From Celeribacter naphthalenivorans (GTDB lineage: Bacteria; Pseudomonadota; Alphaproteobacteria; Rhodobacterales; Rhodobacteraceae): a stretch of 64,000 bases of DNA. Below the pieces are notes generated by a model that searched no databases, had not been told where the DNA came from, and saw only the letters and a list, made by a program, of their open reading frames with translations. A program made the position numbers and the translations under genes. Below are positions 18,014 through 28,136 of this stretch, in pieces. Within the stretch, counting starts at the first letter, position 1, and every line of letters starts with the position of its first letter. Location: contig NZ_JAIVLK010000003.1 of the NCBI RefSeq assembly GCF_020524585.1, positions 1-64,000 on the forward strand, read 5' to 3'.

Positions 18014-19612
18014 ATGACAACCGGACGCGTGAACCCGGCTTTCACCCTTGAAGACCAAGGCATTACCGGACTTGGCAATGTCTATTACAACCTTCTCGAA
18101 CCGGCCCTCATCGAAGAAGCCATCAAGCGCGGCGAAGGTGCTCTCGGCAAAGGCGGTTCTTTCCTCGTCAGCACTGGCGCCCACACCGGTCGGTCCCCGA
18201 AAGACAAATTCGTCGTCCGCACCCCGGACGTGGAAGACACCATCTGGTGGGAAAACAACCAGCCCATGGACCCGGCGAAATTCGACGTGCTCTACGCCGA
18301 TATGCTCGAGCACATGAAGGGCAAGGATTACTACGTTCAGGATCTCTACGGCGGTGCCGACCCGGCCAACCAGCTCGACGTGCGCGTCATCTCCGAACTG
18401 GCCTGGCACAACCTTTTCATCCGCACCATGCTGCGCCGTCCCGAGCTCAGCGATCTGGATGATTTCACCGCCGATTTCACCATCATCAACTGCCCGACCT
18501 TCAAAGCCGACCCGGAAAAGCACGGCTGCCGCTCCGAGACGATCATCGCGCTGAACTTCGAGAAAAAGCTGATCCTGATCGGCAACACCGAATATGCGGG
18601 CGAGAACAAGAAGGGCGTGTTCACCCTGTTGAACTACATCCTTCCGGGCAAAGGCATCATGGCGATGCACTGTTCCGCCAACCACGCGCCGGGCAACCCG
18701 GTCGACACCGCGATCTTCTTTGGCCTCTCCGGCACCGGCAAGACCACGCTCTCCGCCGACCCGGCCCGTGTGCTGATCGGCGACGACGAACATGGTTGGT
18801 CCGACAAAGGCACCTTCAACTTCGAAGGTGGCTGCTACGCCAAGACCATCAACCTCTCCGCTGAGGCAGAGCCGGAAATCTATGCGACCTGTTCGATGTT
18901 CGGCACCGTGATCGAGAACATGGTCTATGACGAGCACACCAAAGAGCTCGACTTCCAAGACAGCTCGCTGACCGAGAACATGCGCTGCGCCTACCCGCTG
19001 CACTACATCTCCAACGCGTCCGAGACGGCGATGGGCGGTCACCCGAAGAACATCATTCTTCTGACCTGTGACGCTTACGGCGTTCTGCCTCCGATCGCGC
19101 GTCTGACGCCTGCTCAAGCCATGTATCACTTCCTCTCCGGCTTCACCTCGAAGACCCCCGGCACCGAAGTGGGCGTGACCGAGCCGATCCCGACCTTCTC
19201 CACCTGCTTTGGCGCGCCCTTCATGCCGCGTCGTCCGGAAGCTTACGGCAACCTGCTGCGCGAGAAGATCGCGAAACATGGCGCGACCTGCTGGCTCGTC
19301 AACACCGGCTGGACCGGTGGCGCGTTCGGCACTGGCTCGCGGATGCCGATCAAGGCAACCCGCAACCTGCTGCACGCCGCTCTCGAAGGCACGCTGGCCG
19401 AGGTCGAATTCCGCAAGGACGACAACTTCGGCTTCGACGTTCCGGTCTCCGTGCCGGGCGTGGCCGATGTGCTCTTGGACCCGCGCCGCACCTGGGCCGA
19501 CAAAGAGGCTTTCGACGCGCAGGCTGAGAAACTGGTCCAGATGTTCAAAGAGAACTTCGAACAGTACCTGCCCTATATCGACGAGGACGTGAAAGCCGCC
19601 GCCATCGGCTAA
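18014..19612 (+). CDS. pckA: Phosphoenolpyruvate carboxykinase (ATP)
   Basis: PckA converts oxaloacetate and ATP to phosphoenolpyruvate and CO2, the first committed step of gluconeogenesis from TCA intermediates. The 532-aa protein has the kinase P-loop [23 protein letters not shown] for metal and substrate binding, and [16 protein letters not shown] near the C-terminus. The start at 18014 (MTTGRVNP) is preferred to an upstream in-frame ATG at 17945 that lies in the promoter leader. A strong terminator follows. Its position beside chvIG matches other alphaproteobacteria, where ChvI influences pckA. Confidence 0.97.
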   Translation: MTTGRVNPAFTLEDQGITGLGNVYYNLLEPALIEEAIKRGEGALGKGGSFLVSTGAHTGRSPKDKFVVRTPDVEDTIWWENNQPMDPAKFDVLYADMLEHMKGKDYYVQDLYGGADPANQLDVRVISELAWHNLFIRTMLRRPELSDLDDFTADFTIINCPTFKADPEKHGCRSETIIALNFEKKLILIGNTEYAGENKKGVFTLLNYILPGKGIMAMHCSANHAPGNPVDTAIFFGLSGTGKTTLSADPARVLIGDDEHGWSDKGTFNFEGGCYAKTINLSAEAEPEIYATCSMFGTVIENMVYDEHTKELDFQDSSLTENMRCAYPLHYISNASETAMGGHPKNIILLTCDAYGVLPPIARLTPAQAMYHFLSGFTSKTPGTEVGVTEPIPTFSTCFGAPFMPRRPEAYGNLLREKIAKHGATCWLVNTGWTGGAFGTGSRMPIKATRNLLHAALEGTLAEVEFRKDDNFGFDVPVSVPGVADVLLDPRRTWADKEAFDAQAEKLVQMFKENFEQYLPYIDEDVKAAAIG

Positions 19613-19637
19613 GGCCTTCCCTCACCTCATGAATTGA

Positions 19638-19672
19638 CGCCCCGGCCCATATGGTTCGGGGCGTTTTCTTTT
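19638..19672 (+). terminator. Rho-independent terminator after pckA
   Basis: A 7-bp stem CGCCCCG/CGGGGCG with a 12-nt loop is followed by TTTTCTTTT. It lies 25 bp after the pckA stop. Confidence 0.85.
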
Positions 19673-19714
19673 GCGCGTCATTCGGATGTCACCCTGCTCA
19701 GGCAGTCTGCTTTC

Positions 19715-20053
19715 ATGAAATATGCTCTGATTTTCACGTTCCTCACGCCCCCGGCTCTCGCGCAGGAGGTCGACTTTGCCGACCCCGCGTTGATCGACGC
19801 CGGCAAAGAGGTCTTCACCGATTTCTGCATGGCCTGCCACGGGGAAGAGGCCTTGGGCGGCAATGGTCCGGACATCCAAGGCGCGATTCTGAGCGATGTC
19901 ACACAGGCCATTCGCGGCACGGATCAGATGGAGCCGGTTGAGCTTGTCGACGGCGAACCGGAGGCCGTCGCGGCCTATCTCATGGCACTGGCGCCCAAAG
20001 TGGCCGAGATCAAAATGCGCCTTCTGGCCGACCGCCAGCAGGGCTCAAAATAG
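19715..20053 (+). CDS. Small periplasmic c-type cytochrome
   Basis: The 112-aa product has a signal peptide (cleavage likely after ALA at about residue 16) and one haem-binding CMACH at 38-42. A Met at about residue 72 (TDQMEP) may be the sixth ligand. The size is that of class I monohaem cytochromes, which shuttle electrons in the periplasm. I prefer the ATG at 19715 because it gives a clean signal peptide; the frame opens earlier at 19634 within the terminator of pckA. Its 3' end overlaps the convergent TSUP permease gene by 9 bp. Its electron donor is unknown. Confidence 0.85.
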   Translation: MKYALIFTFLTPPALAQEVDFADPALIDAGKEVFTDFCMACHGEEALGGNGPDIQGAILSDVTQAIRGTDQMEPVELVDGEPEAVAAYLMALAPKVAEIKMRLLADRQQGSK

Positions 20054-20818
20054 CCCGCGCCGGACCAGATTGGCGCCAGCCACCAAAAGCACAAACAGCG
20101 TCGCGCGTTTGAATTTCTTTTGATCCAGACGATCCTGCACCCGCTGCCCCAAGGCCATACCCAAGAGCGCAGGCACCAAAAGCGCCGCAGACAGCGGAAT
20201 GGTCTGAGCATTCAAAACGCCAGAGCGCAGATGCGCCAGCATCAGGGTCAAGGCGCCGGTGCCAAAGATCACGCCGGTGATCTTGATCTGGAGCTTCTTC
20301 GGCGTGTCCACGGCGGTCAGATAGGCCACGGTCAGCGGCCCCCAGATGCCCGCCACGCCGCCGATCACGCCGGAAATCGCACCGAGACCCAGATCGTAAA
20401 ACCCACGATGATGCGACGGGATATTCAAAGCACGTCCGACCAAAAGATAACTCGCCAGCACGATCACGATGATCCCGAGGCTCAGAAACACCACCGATTG
20501 CGGCAGGATCACCACGAGTTGCGCGGAGAGCACAATCAGCACCAAAAGCGCGCCGATATAGAGCCTGTATTGTTTGGCGGCCGCCACCGCCTCGCCTGCG
20601 CCACCGCGCAGCGCCTGCCAGACGTTGGAGACGACGGTCGAAAAGATCAGCCCGGCCAGCGCCACCTCGGGCGCCAGAAAGGATCCCAGCCCAGAAATCA
20701 TGATCATCGGCATGGCGAACCCGGTCGCGCCTTTGACAAATCCCGCCAAAAGAGTGATCGCCAAGGCGGCCAAAAGTTGCGGCAGGGTGAGAAAGGTCAG
20801 GAGGCTATCAAACATCAT
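20045..20818 (-). CDS. TSUP family (TauE/SafE) membrane permease
   Basis: About eight membrane segments over 257 residues, with the TSUP N-terminal block LLAGFVKGATGFAMPMI and a repeat-like GVIGGVAGIWGPLTVAYL near the middle. TSUP proteins export sulfite, sulfoacetate or related anions, or import them; the substrate here is not determinable. The ATG at 20818 (or 20815) follows AGGGGG; a frame opening at 20863 adds 15 non-hydrophobic residues. The gene is convergent and overlapping with a small cytochrome c gene, which could hint at sulfur oxidation but does not prove it. Confidence 0.85.
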   Translation of the reverse strand: MMFDSLLTFLTLPQLLAALAITLLAGFVKGATGFAMPMIMISGLGSFLAPEVALAGLIFSTVVSNVWQALRGGAGEAVAAAKQYRLYIGALLVLIVLSAQLVVILPQSVVFLSLGIIVIVLASYLLVGRALNIPSHHRGFYDLGLGAISGVIGGVAGIWGPLTVAYLTAVDTPKKLQIKITGVIFGTGALTLMLAHLRSGVLNAQTIPLSAALLVPALLGMALGQRVQDRLDQKKFKRATLFVLLVAGANLVRRGLF

Positions 20819-21022
20819 ACCCCCTGATAGAGCGCAGCCCTGCATGCGGCTAGAGGAAAGCACCCCTAGGATGGGGCCAGTGTTTTTCTTTCGGCATGCC
20901 AGAGGTGATCACAAATTCATCGCGACACTTTAAGTCTCAATAAAACTTCATTTGAAAATATTATTGCGCTGCGGCTGCGAAAGGATTAGACAAGTTCGAG
21001 ACCTTCAGGAGGAGAGAATCCC

Positions 21023-22708
21023 ATGGCCCTTGATCAACAGGAGATGAAACAGGAGATGACAATGCCGAACCCCATTCTGCCCGATCTTCTGGCTCTGACC
21101 GGCGCGGCTGTGGCCCCGGCGGAGGCCATTCTCGACCGGGCGCGCGCCGCCTTGCGCTCCGAATTCCTTGAGGGCGACCGTGTCTCCAGCAAAAAGATCG
21201 AGGCCAATCAACCCGCCGCCCATGGGCTGGCGTGGCTCGCGACCTATGTCGAAAGCCTGCGTCAGATGCAGAAATGGGCCGAAGCGCTCTCCGCAGACGG
21301 CAAATTCGGTGAGATGGAGCAGCTGATCCACCAGATCGCCTTTGGCGAATACCTCAGCCAGATTTACGGCGGCATCCCGATGAACCAAGGCGAGATTTGC
21401 CGTCTCTCCGATCTGGGTCTGGGCCTTGTCCAGCCGAGCCACTGCGAAGTGGTCAAACTCATGCTCGACGGCAATTCCACCGGCGCACGCACGCGGCTTG
21501 TGGAATTGATGCGGACCAATTCCGGTCATGCGACCTTTGGCGCTTCTGGCCTCGACGACGAATTGGAAATGATCCGCGATCAGTTCCGCCGGTTTGCCGA
21601 CGAAAAAGTCGCGCCATTCTGTCATGAGTGGCACCTGAAAGACGATTTCATCCCGATGGAGATCATCGAGGAACTCGCCGAACTGGGCGTCTTTGGCCTC
21701 ACGATCCCCGAGGAATACGGCGGCTTTGGCTTTCCGAAAGCGGCGATGGTCGTGGTCTCTGAGGAGCTGTCACGCGGCTACATCGGCGTCGGCTCGCTGG
21801 GCACGCGCTCCGAGATTGCGGCAGAGCTGATCCTTGGCGGTGGCACCGAGGCGCAAAAGGAACAGTGGCTGCCGAAACTGTCCTCCGCCGAAATACTGCC
21901 GACCGCCGTCTTCACCGAACCCAATACCGGATCGGACCTCGGGAGCCTGCGCACCCGCGCGGTGAAAGAGGGCGAGACCTATACGGTGACCGGCAACAAG
22001 ACTTGGATCACACACGCCGCGCGCACCCATGTGATGACGCTTCTGGCCCGCACCGATCCGGACACCACGGATTACAAAGGCCTGTCGATGTTCCTGGCCG
22101 AGAAAACACCGGGCGATGACGAAAACCCCTTCCCAACGCCCGGCATGTCTGGGGGTGAGATCGAGGTCCTAGGCTATCGTGGCATGAAGGAATATGAGAT
22201 CGGCTTTGACGGGTTCAAGGTGAAGGCCGAGAACCTCTTGGGTGGCGAGGAAGGCAAGGGCTTCAAACAGCTCATGGAAACCTTCGAGTCTGCCCGTATC
22301 CAGACCGCCGCCCGCGCCATTGGCGTGGCGCAAAATGCGCTGGAGGTGGGTATGCAATATGCCGAGGATCGCAAACAATTCGGCAAGAGCCTGATCGAAT
22401 TCCCGCGTGTCTCCGGCAAGCTGGCGATGATGGCGGTCGAGATCATGGTGGCGCGTCAGCTCACCTATTTCTCCGCTTGGGAAAAGGACCATGGCCACCG
22501 CTGTGACCTTGAGGCCGGGATGGCGAAGCTTTTGGGCGCGCGTGTGGCTTGGGCCGCCGCCGACAATGCGCTTCAAATCCATGGCGGCAATGGCTTTGCG
22601 CTTGAGTATCAGATTTCCCGCATTCTTTGCGACGCGCGGATTCTGAACATCTTTGAAGGCGCTGGTGAAATTCAGGCACAGGTGATTGCGCGGCGTTTGC
22701 TGGGCTGA
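21023..22708 (+). CDS. mcd: Acyl-CoA dehydrogenase, probable (2S)-methylsuccinyl-CoA dehydrogenase
   Basis: The 561-aa protein is an FAD acyl-CoA dehydrogenase with an N-terminal extension of about 165 residues before the usual core (LDDELEMIRDQFRRFADE at about 175). That extension and length are typical of methylsuccinyl-CoA dehydrogenase, the ethylmalonyl-CoA pathway enzyme giving mesaconyl-C1-CoA. The core has FTEPNTGSDLGSLRT, TWITHAARTHVM and the C-terminal RILNIFEGAGEIQ. The ATG at 21023 follows AGGAGGAGA. It stands alone with a bidirectional terminator at its end. Electrons would pass to EtfAB, encoded at 8.5-10.2 kb. A different long ACAD cannot be ruled out. Confidence 0.78.
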   Translation: MALDQQEMKQEMTMPNPILPDLLALTGAAVAPAEAILDRARAALRSEFLEGDRVSSKKIEANQPAAHGLAWLATYVESLRQMQKWAEALSADGKFGEMEQLIHQIAFGEYLSQIYGGIPMNQGEICRLSDLGLGLVQPSHCEVVKLMLDGNSTGARTRLVELMRTNSGHATFGASGLDDELEMIRDQFRRFADEKVAPFCHEWHLKDDFIPMEIIEELAELGVFGLTIPEEYGGFGFPKAAMVVVSEELSRGYIGVGSLGTRSEIAAELILGGGTEAQKEQWLPKLSSAEILPTAVFTEPNTGSDLGSLRTRAVKEGETYTVTGNKTWITHAARTHVMTLLARTDPDTTDYKGLSMFLAEKTPGDDENPFPTPGMSGGEIEVLGYRGMKEYEIGFDGFKVKAENLLGGEEGKGFKQLMETFESARIQTAARAIGVAQNALEVGMQYAEDRKQFGKSLIEFPRVSGKLAMMAVEIMVARQLTYFSAWEKDHGHRCDLEAGMAKLLGARVAWAAADNALQIHGGNGFALEYQISRILCDARILNIFEGAGEIQAQVIARRLLG

Positions 22709-22725
22709 GCCACCACACACAAGAC

Positions 22726-23469
22726 CTAAAAAGGCGGTGCCTCCTGCGCCGCCTTTTTAGCGAGCCGGTCCACGAACCGATCCCGCGCGGCAGGCAAGCC
22801 CCGATCCGACAGCTCCGCCGTGATCTTCGCCAGAAAATACCCCGTCGTTTTGAGCCCCTGCCCAATCTCGGCAAAATCCAGCGAGGACTGCCCCAAGAGA
22901 CACTGCGGCAAGGGCAAGAGCCGATCCGCCCACTCCCCCGCGCCTTTTCGCGACACGGCGCGGCCCGTCTTGGGCGAGACGTAAATCAGATCGTCAGGCG
23001 ATCCGGTGACGGCACAAGAAGAGAGATCGAGGCCAAAGCCCAACTCCTCCAGCAAAGACACCTCCCAATGCAGATAGGCCAAGGGCCACATCGGATCGGT
23101 GCCGATCCGATCGAACAGCGCCAGACTGTCGATATAGAGATAGCCATGCGCCTCGCGCTCCGGCAAAAGCTGCGAGAGCATCGCGGCCATCGCCGTCATT
23201 CCGGCAAGCGCCATGGGATCACCCAGCACATGCGCGCGGCTTTTCACCGGCTCGAACGTAAAGCTCCCCAGATGATCTTCGATCCGCGCTTTCCAAGTGA
23301 CGGCAACCTGCCCGCCCGGCTGCAAATGCGGCGTCATCTTGCGCGAAATACCGCCCCGCACCACGCCCGCATGCCGCCCGTGCCCGGGGGTAAACACCTC
23401 GACAATCACCGAGGTCTCGCCATGTTTTCGGACGGACAATACCACCCCTTCATCGCGCCACTCGATCAT
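22726..23469 (-). CDS. recO: DNA repair protein RecO
   Basis: RecO loads RecA on SSB-coated DNA with RecR. The 247-aa protein starts MIEWRDEGVVLSVRKHGETSVIVEVFTPGHGRH, the N-terminal OB fold, followed by VVRGG and the helical zinc-type domain; length is normal. It ends the cluster lepB-rnc-era-DUF1491-recO, the common alphaproteobacterial order. Its last codons double as an intrinsic terminator. Confidence 0.95.
   Translation of the reverse strand: MIEWRDEGVVLSVRKHGETSVIVEVFTPGHGRHAGVVRGGISRKMTPHLQPGGQVAVTWKARIEDHLGSFTFEPVKSRAHVLGDPMALAGMTAMAAMLSQLLPEREAHGYLYIDSLALFDRIGTDPMWPLAYLHWEVSLLEELGFGLDLSSCAVTGSPDDLIYVSPKTGRAVSRKGAGEWADRLLPLPQCLLGQSSLDFAEIGQGLKTTGYFLAKITAELSDRGLPAARDRFVDRLAKKAAQEAPPF
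22728..22758. terminator. Bidirectional terminator inside the recO 3' end
   Basis: AAAAAGGCGG (22728-22737) pairs perfectly with CCGCCTTTTT (22749-22758) around an 11-nt loop. With A and T runs on both sides it can stop mcd (plus) and recO (minus) transcription. It lies within the last codons of recO. Confidence 0.85.
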
Positions 23470-23529
23470 GCGCCTGCTTCATCGTAGCTGAAAATACTCA
23501 CACGACCCTGCCCCGCGACGCGCGGAACG

Positions 23530-23862
23530 TCAATCAGACAGACCGGCCTCATCCAAAAGCGTGCGCCCCAGACGGTCCTCGACTTCAATGATCCAGAGAT
23601 CAGGGTCAAAACTGCGTTGTTTGGCCAAGGAAGCATCCACATCACGCTCGTCGCCCTCGGCCAGAACGATCCACTCACGGCGATCTTCCATCAGGTTGAA
23701 CTCGCGTTGAAACGCCTTGGCCTGACCGTCCAGCGTGTTGAGCTTGACCATCACGGCGCCAGCGGTCGCGTCGCCTTTTTTCACAACAAAGGCCGGAATA
23801 TCGGCCAGCCGCAGCCGCGTCAGATAAGCCGAGACCCAGACATCCGCCGTCAGCCGCGCCAT
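23530..23862 (-). CDS. DUF1491 family protein
   Basis: A 110-aa protein with RLTADVWVSAYLTRLRLADIPAFVVKKGDATAG and REWIVLAEGDERDVDA, matching DUF1491 of alphaproteobacteria. Function is unknown. It is soluble, acidic, and starts one base into the era stop (overlap at 23862), between era and recO, so it is made in the same operon. Confidence 0.85.
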   Translation of the reverse strand: MARLTADVWVSAYLTRLRLADIPAFVVKKGDATAGAVMVKLNTLDGQAKAFQREFNLMEDRREWIVLAEGDERDVDASLAKQRSFDPDLWIIEVEDRLGRTLLDEAGLSD

Positions 23863-24776
23863 CAGTTGCCGTCTTTGAAATCGAGCCCCATTTCGCCGTA
23901 GCGCTCGGCCTCTTCCAACCAGTTCGGGCGCACTTTCACCTGCAGGAACAAGTGTACCTTGCGGCCCAGAAACTCCGACAATTCCTCGCGTGCGGCGCGC
24001 GAAATGCGTTTGATCGTCTCGCCACGTTTGCCGAGGATGATGCCCTTATGCCCGTCACGCGACACGTAGATCACCTGATCGACCTTGGCGGAGCCATCCT
24101 TGCGCTCTTCCCAATTCTCGGTCTCGACGGTGAGCTGGTAGGGCAATTCCTGATGCAGGTTCAGCGTCAGTTTTTCGCGGGTGATCTCGGCGGCAATCAT
24201 CCGCATCGGCAGATCGGCGATCTGGTCCTCAGGGTAGAGCCACGGCCCCTCTGGCAGCTCGCGTGCGAGCCACTTGCGCAGGTCATCGACGCCTTTGCCC
24301 TTCTCGGCGGAAATCATAAAGGTCTCCACAAAGTCGCGGCGTTCGTTCATGTCCTTGGTGATCGCGAGGAGTTTCTCGACGTCCACCATGTCGATCTTGT
24401 TGATCGCCAATGCGACTTTCTGCTTCGGGTTCGAATGCTCGTCCAAAGCGGCCAAAATCGCCTCGACGCCCTCGGTGACACCCTTATGCGCCTCGATCAA
24501 AAGCACCACCACATCGGCATCCGCAGCGCCGCCCCAGGCGGCAGAGACCATGGCGCGATCCAATCGACGTTTGGGTTTAAAAATCCCCGGCGTGTCGACG
24601 AAGACGATCTGGCTGTCGCCTTCCATGGCGACGCCGCGAATGCGGGCGCGGGTGGTTTGCACCTTATGTGTCACGATCGACACTTTCGCGCCAACCATGC
24701 GGTTCAACAGCGTGGATTTCCCGGCGTTGGGTTCCCCGATCAGGGCCACAAAACCTGCGCGTGTCGTTTCAGCCAT
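23862..24776 (-). CDS. era: GTPase Era
   Basis: Era binds the 3' end of 16S rRNA and assists 30S maturation. The 304-aa protein has G1 GEPNAGKST (about 14-22), G3 DTPGIF, G4 NKIDMVD and the C-terminal KH domain with [17 protein letters not shown]. It overlaps rnc by 8 bases, as usual for the rnc-era pair, and shares one base with DUF1491. Confidence 0.97.
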   Translation of the reverse strand: MAETTRAGFVALIGEPNAGKSTLLNRMVGAKVSIVTHKVQTTRARIRGVAMEGDSQIVFVDTPGIFKPKRRLDRAMVSAAWGGAADADVVVLLIEAHKGVTEGVEAILAALDEHSNPKQKVALAINKIDMVDVEKLLAITKDMNERRDFVETFMISAEKGKGVDDLRKWLARELPEGPWLYPEDQIADLPMRMIAAEITREKLTLNLHQELPYQLTVETENWEERKDGSAKVDQVIYVSRDGHKGIILGKRGETIKRISRAAREELSEFLGRKVHLFLQVKVRPNWLEEAERYGEMGLDFKDGN

Positions 24777-25458
24777 CTTTGGCCTCCAGTTTTGTCAAAA
24801 GCGCCTTGGCGGCGGCTTGTTCGGCCTGACGTTTGGAATTTGCTTCCGAGCGCTCCGCCTCGCCACTTTCCAGCGTCACTTCGATGGTGAAGATCGGCGC
24901 GTGATCGGGACCTTCGCGGGCGACTTCGGAATATTTCGGCGGCTTTTGCCCACGGGCCTGCGCCCATTCCTGAAGCGCGGTTTTGGCATCGCGGGCGTCG
25001 TCTTCGACCCGGTCGATGCGCTTGCCCCAAAGCCTGCGCACCAGCGCTTTGGCGACCTCAAACCCGGCATCGCGATAAACGGCGGCGATCACCGCTTCCA
25101 TTGCATCGGCCAAAAGCGCCTCTTTGCGACGTCCACCCGACATCATCTCAGAGCGGCCCAGTTTCAGCACAGCCCCAAGGTCGATCTGACGGGCGACATC
25201 GGCACAGGTTTCCTTGCGCACCAGCGCGTTGAACCGCGGCGCCAACTGACCCTCTGAGGCGGTTTTGTCTTTCTCGAACAGCGCCTCGGCCATGGTCAGG
25301 CCCAGAACCCGGTCGCCCAGAAATTCGAGGCGCTGGTTGTCGGGACGGGTCGCGGACGAGATCGAACTGTGGGTGAGGGCGCGCAAGAGCAGTTCCGGCT
25401 GAGCAAACTCATGCCCGAGCCGCGCCTGAAACGCGCTTATATCTGCGGACATCTTCAC
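24769..25458 (-). CDS. rnc: Ribonuclease III
   Basis: RNase III cleaves double-stranded RNA, including rRNA precursors. The 229-aa protein has the catalytic signature [13 protein letters not shown], the second acidic block [14 protein letters not shown], and a C-terminal dsRNA-binding domain from about 155 ([18 protein letters not shown]...[13 protein letters not shown]). It overlaps lepB by 4 bases upstream and era by 8 downstream. ATG at 25452 (MSADIS) is an alternative start. Confidence 0.97.
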   Translation of the reverse strand: MKMSADISAFQARLGHEFAQPELLLRALTHSSISSATRPDNQRLEFLGDRVLGLTMAEALFEKDKTASEGQLAPRFNALVRKETCADVARQIDLGAVLKLGRSEMMSGGRRKEALLADAMEAVIAAVYRDAGFEVAKALVRRLWGKRIDRVEDDARDAKTALQEWAQARGQKPPKYSEVAREGPDHAPIFTIEVTLESGEAERSEANSKRQAEQAAAKALLTKLEAKDG

Positions 25459-26237
25459 TGGAGCGCCTTGAAGAAACGGTCTTTGCGCCAGGTCCAGAAA
25501 TAGACAAGACGTTTGCCCGCAGACGAGAAAATGACGCGGCTCGCCTTCCCGACAATATATTCCTCAGGCACGTAACCCACGCCGCCCTGGGCTGCCGAGA
25601 GCCGGCTGTCGGCGGAGTTGTCGCGGTTGTCGCCCATGAAGAAATAGTTGTTAGCGGGAACGGTGTAGACCGGTGTGTTGTCGACGCTGGTGGGGCCGAT
25701 GTTGAGGATCGAATGCTGACGCCCGCCCGGCAGGGTCTCGATGTATTTCTCTTTGGCACACTCGCCGCCAAGGCCGGTCGTGGTGGTGCAGGCCGGACGA
25801 CGACCGGCGGCACCCTGTTTTTCATCAGTCTCGACGAACATACCATCAGGGGTCTGCGTCACCTCTTCGCCGTTGAGGAAAATCACACCATCGCGAATCT
25901 GCACCCGATCCCCCGGCATCCCGATCAGACGTTTGACGAAGGTGCGGTGCTCGGTCGGGTGTTCGAACACCACGATGTCACCGCGCTCAGGTTCAGAGCC
26001 AAGGATACGGCCAGAGATCGGGCAAAGGAAATTCACCACCTTCGGGCAAGACCATTGCGAATAGCCGTAGCTCATCTTGTTGACGAAGAGGAAGTCGCCG
26101 ATCAGTAACGTGTCCTTCATCGAAGACGACGGAATAAAGAACGGCTGGAAGAACAGCGTGCGGAAAATCCCGGCGATCAGCAGGGCATAGACCACTGTTT
26201 TGATGGTTTCGGTCAGGCTGTCCTTGGCACTGCTCAT
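25455..26237 (-). CDS. lepB: Signal peptidase I
   Basis: LepB removes signal peptides from exported preproteins. The 260-aa protein has one membrane segment at about 13-32, the catalytic serine at about residue 39 in [12 protein letters not shown], and the general-base lysine at about residue 102 in [22 protein letters not shown] closes the active site. A Cys-containing insertion around 140-170 makes the periplasmic domain longer than minimal forms. It leads the rnc-era-recO group. Confidence 0.95.
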   Translation of the reverse strand: MSSAKDSLTETIKTVVYALLIAGIFRTLFFQPFFIPSSSMKDTLLIGDFLFVNKMSYGYSQWSCPKVVNFLCPISGRILGSEPERGDIVVFEHPTEHRTFVKRLIGMPGDRVQIRDGVIFLNGEEVTQTPDGMFVETDEKQGAAGRRPACTTTTGLGGECAKEKYIETLPGGRQHSILNIGPTSVDNTPVYTVPANNYFFMGDNRDNSADSRLSAAQGGVGYVPEEYIVGKASRVIFSSAGKRLVYFWTWRKDRFFKALQ

Positions 26238-26362
26238 CTTTTCGTCCTTTGGGGAAACGGTTTTACGCTTTAGCCGGATATGAAAGGCGCGCGGCAGGGA
26301 GTCAAGGCAAACGCCCGTGATGGTGGGGTTTTCGGGGGGTAATCGACAATTGGGCGCGCTTT

Positions 26363-26406
26363 ATTTGTCCTTCGGGCAGGCTTCATATGTCCTTCGGACG
26401 GGCTTC
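26363..26406. repeat. 22-bp tandem duplication across the acpS stop codon
   Basis: Bases 26363-26384 and 26385-26406 are adjacent 22-bp units identical at 19 of 22 positions. The acpS stop (26383-26385) sits at their junction. The unit length is not a multiple of three. Confidence 0.8.
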
Positions 26407-26787
26407 GATCACCACGAAAGCCTGCGCCCAGGGGTGATCGTCGGTCAATGTCACATGGATGATCGCCTCATGGCCCGGCGGCGTCATCTCCTCGAGCCGC
26501 TCTTTGGCCCAGCCCGTGACCTCCATCACCGGCTGCCCGGTGTGGAGGTTCTTGACCGCCATGTCTTTCCACGAAATCCCCATTGCAAGACCTGTTCCAA
26601 GCGCCTTGGAACAGGCTTCCTTCGCGGCCCAACGTTTCGCATAGGTGCCCGCGACGTCGCGACGACGTTCGGCCTTGGCCTGTTCGATCTCCGTGAAAAC
26701 GCGATTTTTGAAGCGCTCGCCAAAGCGCTCCAAAGTGCCGGTGATCCGGTCGATATTTGCGAGATCTGTGCCGATGCCCAGGATCAT
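26383..26787 (-). CDS. acpS: Holo-[acyl-carrier-protein] synthase
   Basis: AcpS transfers 4'-phosphopantetheine from CoA to apo-ACP. The 134-aa length is normal. Metal-binding Asp is in [15 protein letters not shown] and the catalytic Glu in [17 protein letters not shown] set the start at 26787 (MILGIG), the natural N-terminus, rather than at 26820. It lies in the pdxJ-acpS-lepB order common in proteobacteria. The final codons are part of a 22-bp tandem duplication. Confidence 0.95.
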   Translation of the reverse strand: MILGIGTDLANIDRITGTLERFGERFKNRVFTEIEQAKAERRRDVAGTYAKRWAAKEACSKALGTGLAMGISWKDMAVKNLHTGQPVMEVTGWAKERLEEMTPPGHEAIIHVTLTDDHPWAQAFVVIEARPKDI

Positions 26788-26832
26788 CCCTGATGCCCCA
26801 TATAATGTGGCGCGATGCACGGCACGTTCGGA

Positions 26833-27261
26833 TTAAGCCGCAGCTTTCGCGCGTTTCTTTTCCTCAACCTTGATCTTGTTCTTGGCAACTTGACCAAAGA
26901 AAAAGCCGCTGACGAAATATACCAAAAGCAGAAGAATGACGGAGGTAACAGCCGTCGCGATCATCGCGGTCGACGTGCGCAGTTCCGGAAGGACAGTCAT
27001 AAGCCCCACATAACCGATGGCACCGATCACAAGGTTGACCAGCGTCGCCATGCGCGCAAAGGCGCGTTTTTCGGCTTTTTCAGGGATGCGACGTTCTTTT
27101 TTGTAAAAGAATTCCCCTTCGAAAGCAGCCGCACCGATGAGCGGCGCAACACCTGCCGCCATGCCCACGCTGGAGCCAAGAAATGCCTCAAGAATCCACA
27201 GCAGGATGCCCACAACAACCGTCAGGCCGATCAGGATCCCTGTATACCGCAAAACTTTCAT
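26833..27261 (-). CDS. Small membrane protein, ABZJ_00895-like
   Basis: A 142-aa protein with four hydrophobic segments (about 7-27, 30-48, 73-92, 99-122) and a Lys/Ala-rich tail (KNKIKVEEKKRAKAAA). The layout resembles the small membrane proteins annotated ABZJ_00895 family; no function is known to me. It lies between pdxJ and acpS in the same direction, with 22 bp to pdxJ and 45 bp to the acpS start, so it is likely cotranscribed. Confidence 0.6.
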   Translation of the reverse strand: MKVLRYTGILIGLTVVVGILLWILEAFLGSSVGMAAGVAPLIGAAAFEGEFFYKKERRIPEKAEKRAFARMATLVNLVIGAIGYVGLMTVLPELRTSTAMIATAVTSVILLLLVYFVSGFFFGQVAKNKIKVEEKKRAKAAA

Positions 27262-27283
27262 ATCATTAACCTTTTTATAGATT

Positions 27284-28027
27284 TTACTTGCGAGCTTCGT
27301 CCATCAAACGGCGCATCTCGCGAATCGCGGGGATAATACCCAAAAAGATAGCCTCGCCAATGAGGAAATGCCCGATATTCAATTCTGCGACCTCCGGCAG
27401 CGCAGCAATCGGTTGCACCGTGTCATAGGTCAGCCCGTGGCCGGCGTGGACCTCGAGACCGAGCCCATGCGCGAAAGCCGCCATCTCGGTCAGACGCTTC
27501 AATTCATCGTCACGCTCGGCAAATTTGCCCTCGGCGTGCAGATCGCAATAGGCGCCGGTGTGCAGTTCGACGACGGCGGCGCCGATGCGATGCGCGGCCT
27601 CGATCTGCGGCTGGTCGGCCGCGATGAAGATCGACACACGCGAGCCAGCGTCGCGCAGGGGCGCGATGAAATGCGCCAGACGGTTTTCCTCGCGCGCCAC
27701 CTCAAGCCCGCCCTCGGTGGTCCGTTCCTCGCGCTTTTCCGGCACAATGCAGACCGCATGGGGTTTGTGGCGGAGCGCAATCGCCTGCATCTCATCCGTG
27801 GCGGCCATCTCGAAATTCAACGGCACGGAGAGGTTCGCGACCAGCGCCTCGATGTCCGCGTCCGTGATGTGGCGGCGATCTTCGCGCAGGTGCGCCGTGA
27901 TCCCGTCAGCCCCGGCCTCTTCGGCCAGCTTCGCGGCCCGCACCGGGTCCGGGTAGGCCGAGCCACGCGCGTTGCGCACGGTGGCGACGTGATCAATGTT
28001 CATGCCGAGGCGGAGTTTCTGGGTCAT
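27284..28027 (-). CDS. pdxJ: Pyridoxine 5'-phosphate synthase
   Basis: PdxJ condenses 1-deoxyxylulose 5-phosphate with 3-amino-2-oxopropyl phosphate to pyridoxine 5'-phosphate. The 247-aa protein has [16 protein letters not shown], the substrate-binding block [12 protein letters not shown], and [10 protein letters not shown]; all are typical. Start at 28027 (MTQKLRLG) is chosen over 28045. Vitamin B6 made here serves the PLP enzymes PatB, CobC and the aminotransferase in this window. Confidence 0.96.
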   Translation of the reverse strand: MTQKLRLGMNIDHVATVRNARGSAYPDPVRAAKLAEEAGADGITAHLREDRRHITDADIEALVANLSVPLNFEMAATDEMQAIALRHKPHAVCIVPEKREERTTEGGLEVAREENRLAHFIAPLRDAGSRVSIFIAADQPQIEAAHRIGAAVVELHTGAYCDLHAEGKFAERDDELKRLTEMAAFAHGLGLEVHAGHGLTYDTVQPIAALPEVAELNIGHFLIGEAIFLGIIPAIREMRRLMDEARK

Positions 28028-28136
28028 GGTTTCGTTCCCAATCAAGATCGTTTGGCGCGGACAATAGCCTGCGGGTCGCGAAAGAAAACCGACAAATCCT
28101 GATCGAAGCGATCAAACCTCGTGCGGGCGTGTCGGG

